Of a DNA stretch of 64,000 nt, positions 37,181 through 46,698 are shown one piece after another; the stretch's first letter is position 1; every line of letters begins with the position of its first letter. Below the pieces are notes generated by a model that was not told the DNA's origin, searched no databases, and saw only the letters and a program-made list of their open reading frames with translations. Position numbers and translations under genes: made by a program. This DNA is from Linepithema humile (taxonomy: Eukaryota > Arthropoda > Insecta > Hymenoptera > Formicidae): positions 18,972,001 to 19,036,000 of the forward strand of contig NC_090133.1 of assembly GCF_040581485.1 (NCBI RefSeq), written 5' to 3'.

Positions 37181-38537
37181 CGCAATAAAGAATTTCATGT
37201 GTTTGTACGTGCGCATAAGTACACTTGGTTTATGATTAATTGACCTCGATAAAATTTCGAAGACTTATTAACATTTAATTTCAGCCATCATTTGACTACT
37301 TGGTATTACTGTGTTTTGATTATTGTTCATACATTTGTGTTGCAATTTTTTCAATTTTTTAGCATTGATCGTAAAAAGAAATATTATAAAAGTATGCAAA
37401 ACCACTCACTAATATTGGCTTACAAAAATGTTTACATTTTCTTATTTGTGATATTTTTTTAATATTGACATATTATAGAAAGCTAATATCTAATTAATTT
37501 CAGAAGCAATATTTAATAATATTTTATAGAAATTAATTTATAAACCAAATGTGTGCGTGTGTTGCTTATTAAATATTTACTTTGTTTTCTGTTTGTATTT
37601 ATCGTGTGATAAATATGCATATTATTATTTTTTGACGAGAAAGTATCAACGACTTTCCAAACAGTTTATTTTAATTAACAGATGTGCTATGGATAAAAAA
37701 AGCATTTGCATCAATTTTAAGATAATTTTGCACATTAAAAAATATTTCAAAGTATATAAGTATGCATTTTTGTTGAATATATTGATATAAAATAATATCC
37801 TAACATTTTCTTTTTGTTTTTTGTGTGTAAAATTATTCCAAAAGAGTATAGTATGCAAATGCTGTCTATTGTATATATAATAGTTATAAAAGAATGTAGG
37901 TGTACATACACAACATGTAGGATCAAAGGAATGAAGAATATTTAATATTTGCTTTTCTTCATTTCTGCAATCTTTATTTTATTTATATAATTCGCTACAT
38001 AATTTGTTGAATCTAGTCTGCGTGTTATTAGTTAGTGTATGTGTAGGAAATATTAAGTAAATCGAAACACTTTGCTAATACGGAAATAATACAATAAATA
38101 ATCCACTTGTGATATATTTTGGATGGACCTATTTTTGAAATCAAATAAATATTTTTGATCGAATAAATAAAATATATATATATTGATCGAATACGTTCGG
38201 TGAAAGAACTTGCACGGAGAAATTATTTCTGCATCTTTTCTTGAAAGATCACGATCGTCGACTTAGAATTGCAATGAAAAGCTGAGAATGCGTTAAACTG
38301 ATCTTTATTATTTCTTTTCTCTTTAGCACACTTTAACACATTTGTGCCCCAAAGTATTTTTCTTCTATTTCTATCATTAATCTATACTTACTGTACTATA
38401 TTCGGGATTCTAGGTTTTTTTTTGTAGCAACAAAATAACAAATTGCTTTATATCTGCATATTCTACATCTCGCTGTAGTAAACAAATGAATGAATGAGTG
38501 ATACGCGCATTACATGATATTTAATTATGTGTTTCAG

Positions 38538-38675
38538 CGGTTTTTGAACTACTGTATAATTTCGGACAGTTTTTCGATCAATCGTCCATTTGTATATAGT
38601 ATTGTCAAGATAGACGGAAATTCTAAAAGCCTCAACGCCGATACGTTACTTAATGGACTCGTTTATAACCCGTGA
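38538..38675 (+). pseudogene. Serpin cassette 14 with one-base frameshift
   Basis: Acceptor gtttcag, phase 1; P7-P1 would be AVFELLY. After GQ the frame is thrown off at a run of five T (38570-38574). The later part is open in another frame (FSINRPFVYSIVK...GLVYNP, stop 38673-38675). The length is one base off a multiple of three, which fits a single extra T. It is either a recently disabled cassette or a homopolymer error in the assembly. Confidence 0.85.
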
Positions 38676-39127
38676 TATAAATCAGTTAACAATCGTTTAT
38701 TCTGATTTTTTTATTTTTCTGATTGAACAGTTAAATTTCACTTGCTTATAATATAAGAAGTATTAAACTAATATCTGAAAATATGTATAATGCATTATAC
38801 ATATATTCTTAGTTATTTCTCGTTTTCTTTGTAATTAATGAAATTATTCTTAATATAATAATTAATTAGTAATATTAATCGTCACGTTAATTACTCAAAT
38901 CATTTATTTTCGGAATTTTCAGAATTATTAATCTCGCGCTAATGATTTGCTGTATAAATCAACACACAAACATAAACGTGATGATAGTTGACAAAGAATT
39001 ATATTTGCATTATTGCAACATTATTTGCCGTCTATCTTGATAAAAAACTACGTATACGATACTACGTACTACGATAAATTTTGTAACAGATATTATGTAT
39101 GATTATTACATAACTAATGTGTTTCAG

Positions 39128-39273
39128 CAACATTCTTAGTCGAGTATGCAATCGAGTACGAGTACAAGATTTCAATCGACCGACCATTTTATTATATCAT
39201 CACCAAGTCCATCCATAATGCACAAACTTATAATAACATAACGCTGTTCTCCGGATATATCGTCGAGCCTTAA
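39128..39273 (+). CDS. Serpin alternative C-terminal cassette 15
   Basis: Acceptor gtttcag, phase 1, 48 residues. P7-P1 is ATFLVEY with P1' Ala, P1 Tyr, chymotrypsin-like. The conserved end is ISIDRPFYYIITKS...TLFSGYIVEP. AATAAA overlaps the bases after the stop. Confidence 0.94.
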
Positions 39274-39783
39274 TAAATCAATAATGAAATGAGCATAATT
39301 CTACACATACACATAAATATTTACGACGTTAAAATTTAATGTGAATTAATATAAAGTCACAATTAAATGAAGTATAAAATAATAAATTACGATTATAGCA
39401 TTTATTTTGTGTATCATATATCGTCAATTGCATTTTGCATGTGTATATTTGTTTACGTGAATCTTGTGTGTATATATATATATATGTGATTGTAGTGTTG
39501 TTTTTAATTTTAGCGCTTTTTTTCCTTTTCGTTCATCGTTGGTGAATTGAATGTTTTAGCAGTATTTTTTTGGAGTTTCTTGAAGCGTTTAAAGGCTGTG
39601 TTTATTTTTTTTCGATATATTTCTTGTTTTTGTCTCTTATTTCTTTATTTATCTGTTATTTATTTATGTCATCAGTTAAAATAATTGCACGAACAATTCG
39701 GATGATGATATTTGAATCTGTGACGATTTCGATGATATGCGAAATTAGCGGAATTTTCTCCATTAGCGATACTTTGTTTTCAG

Positions 39784-39941
39784 GTATGATCATGATGGCC
39801 ATGTCTTTGAACTTTGGGAACGAAATCTATATCGATCGTCCGTTTTATTATGCTATCGTAAAACTTGATCGAAACCGAGAGTCTGGAAGTCACTCCGCCG
39901 TATCGCTATTTTCCGGAGTCGTTACTAATCCTGAGATCTAA
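39784..39941 (+). CDS. Serpin alternative C-terminal cassette 16
   Basis: Acceptor gttttcag, phase 1, 52 residues. P7-P1 is GMIMMAM with P1' Ser; a Met-rich loop with P1 Met, as in elastase or chymotrypsin inhibitors. The conserved end is IYIDRPFYYAIVK...SLFSGVVTNPEI. Confidence 0.94.
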
Positions 39942-41226
39942 TGCTTATGAAACATGATGCATCATGTTGATTATAATTCATATAGCAAACGTTAATATAT
40001 TTCAGGGAGTTATTATAATGCACATATATTATATGTGTAATAATTTATACATATAATATGTTTAATTACGTAGATTACAGATTATTGTTATCAACATAAT
40101 TTTTATATCATGAACACCAAATGAACGCTTTTACACAATTAACATTTTTTACTGCAAATAATATTTCAATTAATAACATTCTTTTTTTTATTAATTTATA
40201 GCCAAATTATGAGACATTATTATTGTAATTTTCTGTGCTTAATATTAATTATTTATCTGCACGTTGAACTTTTCGCACAGATTTTTTAATATATTTTATA
40301 AATATTTTTTATTGTGTTTTTTATACGTAGTATTTCATACATAATATGGGGAAAACCAATAAGCTTGAAGAAAGAATTAAGAATTATATATTTGATTATA
40401 TAATATATTATATATATATATTTGATAATTGTGTATATAGATATATAGTAAGCTTAGTATTGAGAAAAAGATACTTATTGCGCTTTGCAAGGATTTAAAG
40501 AATTTATTAGGAATTATATCTATTTTTATATGTGTGAAAGCAGAAGATAAAAATAAAACCGCTAACTTAATTTCATTGATCTTTCACTAAATAAGACTAT
40601 AATTATCTATGAATAAAATAAATATTTTTAAGCGACAATTTATTCAGTCATATAAAATTGAATACTAACTGTATTAAAATTAAAAATGTTCATATTCTGA
40701 CGTAAATAAACTAAACCAAGAAAATTATAAAAATGTATGAGATATTGAAAATAATCACACAATATTGCACATAAGAAATAAAATTCTATTACTTAAAATA
40801 AAAATCGGATGAATAAAATTTTATTCGTAAGATTTCTTTATAAACACTAAATATTAAATTGGAATCGGAAATAAATTGCAAAATATATATTTACTTTGCT
40901 ATATTTTACTTTAGAATTAATTGCAAATAATTTCGCATGAATAATCGCATATTTATACTATATGTATATAAATCTTTGGGAGAAGTTTTTATTTAATCAC
41001 AGTTTTTGGGTCTTTTCACATTTCTACATTTTTCGAAGATCTTTCTTCGTTTATCTTTATTGAAACGTATGTTTTCTACCTCTGTTATTTTGTCCTTTTT
41101 TTATGTTTTGCAACAAATTTGTACCTTTTAACGTTCTATATTTGATTTTCACGTGCAATGAGTAAAAATCAACGAGAATTGACTTTCGTCGCATTTAGAT
41201 GCTACGTGAATTCTAATGTGTTTCAG

Positions 41227-41366
41227 GAATCGATTTGTACCTGAAAATTATGCAAGTGATCCAGGACTTCGTTATTGATCGTCCATTTTTCTATAGTATC
41301 AAGGCAAATCCAGCAACTAATGATTTCGTATCACTTTTTAATGGATACATCGTTAATCCAGAGTAA
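41227..41366 (+). CDS. Serpin alternative C-terminal cassette 17
   Basis: Acceptor gtttcag, phase 1, 46 residues. P7-P1 is GIDLYLK with P1' Ile, P1 Lys. The conserved end is FVIDRPFFYSIKAN...SLFNGYIVNPE. Confidence 0.94.
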
Positions 41367-41894
41367 CAATACCGTGTACCTTCCGATTAATAGTTTTTAG
41401 TGCAGTATTATCATGTAGTAATACTTGTTTTGCCAGTATTTTGTTCCGAAGATTTTTCGATGCTTAATAATAATCAATATTTTCCGAAAGCTTCAAATCT
41501 CAGACTGCGTTTTCGAAATATGTCTAATTTGTCGATTGTATATTTAAGCTTAACTAAATCGCAATATTTATTTTAATTTTAATAAAATTTCAAATTTCGA
41601 ATTTCTTATTAAGAATTCAAAAGAAAACATGACAGGAATATGATTTATTATTGTCTCTTGTTGTCATTTTTATGCTTGCAAACATTTTTCATTTGTAACA
41701 TATAATATTGATATAATGTTCTCATTTTAATTATAAAAGTAATCTCTTTTATGTTCATTTCACATGAAGAGTGTTGTAAAACATATATATGTTGCATGCA
41801 TGATGTGAAGTAGCGGTATTTTGTGATTTTGTTACGCGATATATTGAGAATTAAAATTCATAAAGTTTTTATGATTAAAATCAATTATTTTCAG

Positions 41895-42064
41895 TCGTGA
41901 TGTTCACTCGATGTCTAGCTATTGGCAACTTGCCGCCTCCGCTGGAATTTAACGTGGACCGTCCATTCGTCTACAGTATCGTTAAAACAAATGTTGACAA
42001 CGAAGTCGAAAGTAGCGTCGCAATAACTTTGTTCGTTGGACACATTACTGAACCAACTGTATAA
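41895..42064 (+). CDS. Serpin alternative C-terminal cassette 18
   Basis: Acceptor attttcag, phase 1, 56 residues. P7-P1 is VVMFTRC with P1' Leu; P1 is Cys by count, or Arg if shifted by one. The conserved end is FNVDRPFVYSIVKTN...TLFVGHITEPTV. It is closely related to the next two cassettes. Confidence 0.93.
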
Positions 42065-42423
42065 TAATTTTAAACTAATATATATTTAAAGAGATATTAA
42101 CTATATATATATAAACAACTTATATTTAAAGAAAAATCTATAAACGTAATGTGTATTTAAAGAAATGTAGGAATACTTAAAACGTTGAAGATTTTTTTAG
42201 CGCAAAAGTAGATATAAATATGGATTTACCTTCGCTGGAATACCACATCTAACATGGCTGTTGTAACTTAAAACGCGCAGAATCAATCAGCCATAAATGT
42301 AACTTATTGTTTATTGTTTATTGCGCGATGTAAAGCAGCTTTGAGGCATATGATGTGACACATTATGAGACACACCACTAAACCGATAAAGGCAGGTTTT
42401 ATGTAAATAAAATTATTTTTCAG

Positions 42424-42581
42424 TTTTTATGAAACGCAAACGTGCAAGATTATCATCGTTTTCAGAGTTTGAAGTGAATCGTCCGTTTCTTTACAGTATC
42501 GTTAAATCAAATCTTGACAGCGAAGCCAGAAGTAGTATTGAAAATCTGTTTGTTGGATACATGATCGAACCAACTGAGTAA
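42424..42581 (+). CDS. Serpin cassette 19 with KRKR (furin-type) reactive site
   Basis: Acceptor ttttcag, phase 1, 52 residues. Predicted P7-P1 is VFMKRKR with P1' Ala, which places KRKR exactly at P4-P1. A polybasic P4-P1 is the signature of proprotein-convertase inhibitors such as Drosophila Spn4A (RRKR). Unlike Spn4A there is no ER-retention tail; it ends YMIEPTE. The conserved end is FEVNRPFLYSIVKSN...NLFVGYM. Confidence 0.93.
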
Positions 42582-42729
42582 TAATTTACAGATCTATCTC
42601 GCACGTTGATTGTTGTTACTTTTAGCAATGTTAATTGTTATGTGTTGCACACACGATGTGAAGCAGTTTTATGTGACAGTACTAAATTGATAAAATGAAA
42701 TTTTACGATATAAATAAATTGTTTTTCAG

Positions 42730-42869
42730 GTGAAGGGGCGTACATGCTGTGTGCAAGTGTTTCATCTCCGATTTCAGAATTTAAAGTAGACCGTCCGTTC
42801 TTTTACAGTATCGTTGAAAGTGGCACTATAAGTCTGTTTGTTGGACATATTATTGAACCGACTAAATAA
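42730..42869 (+). CDS. Serpin alternative C-terminal cassette 20
   Basis: Acceptor ttttcag, phase 1, 46 residues. P7-P1 is GEGAYML with P1' Cys, P1 Leu. The conserved end is FKVDRPFFYSIVESGTISLF then VGHIIEPTK. It starts only 149 nt after the previous stop. Confidence 0.93.
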
Positions 42870-43160
42870 TAATTTACAAGCAGAGTTTAAACCTTAAACA
42901 AATATATGTTTAAAAAAAATATTAATTTTGTGCTTGAACCGTTGAAGGTTTTCTTCGTGCAAAAGTAAGCTCGTTATATTACTGTCAATTATAAATGTAA
43001 CTATTTTTGTCGGAACGTTACAGATCTATCTCACGTTATGGTTGTTGTCACTTTTAACAGTATTAATTATTATGTGTTACATACGCGTGACATTATGAAC
43101 ATATTACTAAAATCAATGAAGGCTGATTTTTTCTTTGGTGTAAATGAATTATTTTGTAAC

Positions 43161-43295
43161 TAAGAGAGTATACGCAAACGCAAGGTTTTCGTTATCTCTG
43201 GAATTTAAAGTAGACCATCCGTTCCTTTACAATATCTTTAAGACAACAAGGCTGAAAGTAGTGTCAGTTCGTTGGAACTGACTTTCATCGACTGA
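43161..43295 (+). pseudogene. Degraded serpin cassette 21 (KRKR-type relative)
   Basis: It is recognisable by LEFKVDHPFLYNIFK, but the polypyrimidine-AG acceptor is gone (aactaag), the loop region is out of frame, and the LFVG segment is replaced by shifted sequence. The loop DNA CGCAAACGCAAGG matches the KRKR coding stretch of cassette 19, so this is a broken duplicate of it. Confidence 0.8.
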
Positions 43296-43979
43296 TTACA
43301 ATAATTTATAAGCGGAATTCAAACTTTAAATCTGCTATACTTAAAAAAAGAAATAAACTTTATAATTTATGTGTAGTAACGCATAAATTGGTCTAAACGT
43401 TGATATAAACGTATATATTTAGACGATAATAAATAATAGTAGTAACGCTTGTGTATGTGGGTTATAACACTTTAGTCTGCGATTATTCGATCACATTATA
43501 CATATGTGATCCATTTATTATTGAATAATTACTCCTCAAATAATAACTATACTAACAAAATTGCTAAATATTTATTAATAATAACTATCTTGCAAAAAGC
43601 ATGCGAATTGAACGATGACTGAAATCATCGTAAAGTTTGGGAGAAGTACAAGCAACAATATATTTAAAAATGCATAAAGGATTAAATAAAAATTTATGTC
43701 GTTATTTAAGACGAGCTTAGTCGAATGTAGCACTGGATTTAGTTCTATAATGTTTCCATAATTTTGTTTCTTTATATAATTGAGTTATTTTTCAATATAA
43801 AAGCCGAATAGCTCAGTTACACGAAAACTACGGATAGATTACATCAATTTTATTCAGCGAAATGGCATGCAGCATGAAATAGGGATTACACGACGAGAAT
43901 GAAGAACGATTCAAAAGAGTCAGAAAAAATGAAATAAAAATGTATATCTTAACAGTATGGGATCGACGATTTGTTTCAG

Positions 43980-44131
43980 GACTCAGAGCAGAGACTTTTT
44001 CCCTTTCCATCAATCAAGAGGTAGAATTTAATGTTGACCATCAGTTCTTCTATGGTGTTATTGTCTCGAAACCACAAGAGGAAGCCTTTTTATCGGTGTT
44101 CGCCGGATGGATCACTGATCCAAAAGCATAA
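43980..44131 (+). CDS. Serpin alternative C-terminal cassette 22
   Basis: Acceptor gtttcag, phase 1, 50 residues. P7-P1 is GLRAETF with P1' Ser, P1 Phe, chymotrypsin-like. The motif is FNVDHQFFYGVIV...VFAGWITDPKA (RPF reads HQF). Confidence 0.91.
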
Positions 44132-44420
44132 CCCATTTAATTATTTTTACAAAGAGAATTAATATATTAAAATAATCGGCGAATTTTCGAATAATTATAG
44201 AAAATTGGCAATGCGATATCATTGGGACTTGTTGATGGAATTATCAAATATTGAATTATTAAGTTTATAATAATCATTATATATAATTGTTGAGATTCTA
44301 TATGATTTAATGATTAGTTTATTAATCAACAAGATTTTAAATCAATAAAGCATTATAATAGAAACTGCGTTCTTCGATGCATCCCGAATTATGTTATTAA
44401 TTCAATTTGAGATGTTACAG

Positions 44421-44566
44421 GTTTTAAGGGAATTACAATCAATGATATAAAAATAACTCAGAATAGAAGCAAGCACAATTTTTTTCATATTTTAAAATTG
44501 TTCATTATTAAACTTGGCGTCAGTGCAATACCTTTCAATATGGATCCAAGGCTCACTGCGCACTAG
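44421..44566 (+). pseudogene. Possible highly diverged serpin cassette
   Basis: After gttacag the phase-1 frame stays open for exactly 48 residues, the length of the next cassette. HNFFHILK and LGVSAIPFNMDP align loosely with FVYTIIK and VGVPLFAGHVTNP of cassette 23. RPF and the loop glycine are absent. Decayed cassette or coincidence. Confidence 0.3.
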
Positions 44567-44915
44567 AAGCACTCTCCGCTTTTCTTCTTCATACATTGTG
44601 TTTCACTTGAATTGTATTTAGTTCATTATGCTTTACATGTTGTGCTTGAAAAATTAAAATACGCATTAGAGTAATCACTATGTTTGAAATTGTTTTAAGA
44701 TCATTAAAAAATATATAATAATATTATTGTGTGTATCATGTAATATAACACTTAAGACATTAATTATGTTTAACATGTTATACATATCAGACAATATTTA
44801 ATATAAAATAATAGGTATTGCAACATTCAATAGTTATAAAAGAGATGTACATCAAGACGAAGAATAACGCAAGGAGATGTTGAAGAAGATTCCAGGTTTA
44901 ACGATTATGTTACAG

Positions 44916-45061
44916 GTACAATACTACTGGCGTACAGTCTGGTTTTTCCAATGGAATTTGAAGTAAACCGTCCTTTCGTGTATACTATAATAAAATCTTC
45001 CTCGAATCAAGAAGTTGGCGTCCCGCTTTTCGCTGGACACGTTACTAATCCTGAATATTGA
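44916..45061 (+). CDS. Serpin alternative C-terminal cassette 23 (last)
   Basis: Acceptor gttacag, phase 1, 48 residues. P7-P1 is GTILLAY with P1' Ser, P1 Tyr, chymotrypsin-like. The conserved end is FEVNRPFVYTIIKSS...PLFAGHVTNPEY. It closes the array. Confidence 0.94.
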
Positions 45062-46698
45062 GTTTTGCGTCTCGAGAACTAACTTATCTCACTAAAGAGC
45101 GAAGAACGGAAACCAAAGGGGAACGAAAAATGAGAAATTACCAAATAATATATATCATATTTCTTTCACGCAATGTAATTATAATTTGATAAATTTTTAT
45201 GCACAATTATACATTTATTACACATATATTGTTTTATTAGATTAGATTATTTGGGTATTTTGTTAGTATAAATAAGCAAAAAGATTAATAATTTAATGAA
45301 AAAAATACAAGAATAAACATGAATTATATATTACAGTGAATAATCATTTATTATTGTTAAGATTAATCCTTTTATTCCAGACATTTTTTTTATTTAGTAG
45401 GTTTTGAACATTAATATTTCTATGATTATTTTACATTTTCTCTGTGCTTCATAATTGCATTATTATTGCAATTTTTTATTATTTAAAACAAATTTTAAAT
45501 ATTTTTATTTTTTTCACAGAGCACACAATTTATACAATTTACATTTAAGACATTAATTATGATTGATAATTAAGTATTTGAAAGATTTATTTTAGATTAT
45601 TTGTATGGATTCTTTGATATTGTTTTCATGGTAATGTTACATTTATATATGTATTTAATATTATGTAATAAAGCTTGAATACAATATAAGGTAAAAAAAT
45701 CAATAACTATATAGATCAATTCCTTTATTAGTAATAAGGCACATGTTTACAAATGAAATTTGATTTCGCGCACAGCTTAGTTTGGCACATTAGAGCGAAG
45801 GCGATAAACATTTCGTTACCTTACATATAGTTTTACAACGAATATAATGCGTCGCAACAATAACAAAATTTGCCTATATAAATTTATTTGTCATAATATA
45901 AAAATGCGAGATTGCTCCCATATATAAATTCTATCCATCTAAAGGTATAATAAGCTCCCTCTCTTAACTCTTGCGCGATAGCTACCTATTGAATCGCTTA
46001 ATCGATTTCTATTTTGCACAGTATATGTTTAAAGTACATAAACTATATATGTAGCATAAGTGCTAAACGTATAAGGTCTAAATAATAAAAACAATTGATA
46101 AAGAAGTCTTAACAGATGCTATTGCACTGTGTGCTCGATTCAAATTATACGTATGTCTAACATAATTCTACGGAATGTATTATTCCACGGAAATCTATCA
46201 GTTATTAGGTAATGATATAATCACTACTGTATTGTTTAATATACTAAATTGATAATATAGATGCCGATTAACACTTAAATACTCGCGTTGAATCAATTTA
46301 ACCCAAGTTTTTTTCTCTTGTGATTTTTCTTTTCATTAAAAAAAATTGCTTGATTTTCGAATTTATAGATTTGCGATATTAAGTTTTACTTGAAAAATAA
46401 AAACATAATTGGTATCGCTAACATTTGTGTGTAACTTTCTACAAACGAATATTTAAGAATTAATAGGAATCACTTTATTTCCAACTTAAGCATTATATCA
46501 TATCTAAACTTAAATTTTAATCTCTGCGATAGATTAATATAAAGCAGTTGCTTATTTCACGATGATTAGATAACATTGATCAAAAAATTATATATGTTTG
46601 ATAAAATAACAAGTGATGAGGAACGTATACAGTTGAGCAGTTGTTAGGAAGACGTGATCGCGCAAGTTAAAGATCAAAGTACAAAAATAAGGTTTCTC
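45062..46698. other. Convergent 3' flanks of the serpin and the Myb/SANT gene
   Basis: AT-rich and without a recognised exon. AATAAA motifs occur after the last serpin cassette (for example 45313). The part next to 46698 is probably 3' UTR of the minus-strand gene. Confidence 0.5.
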
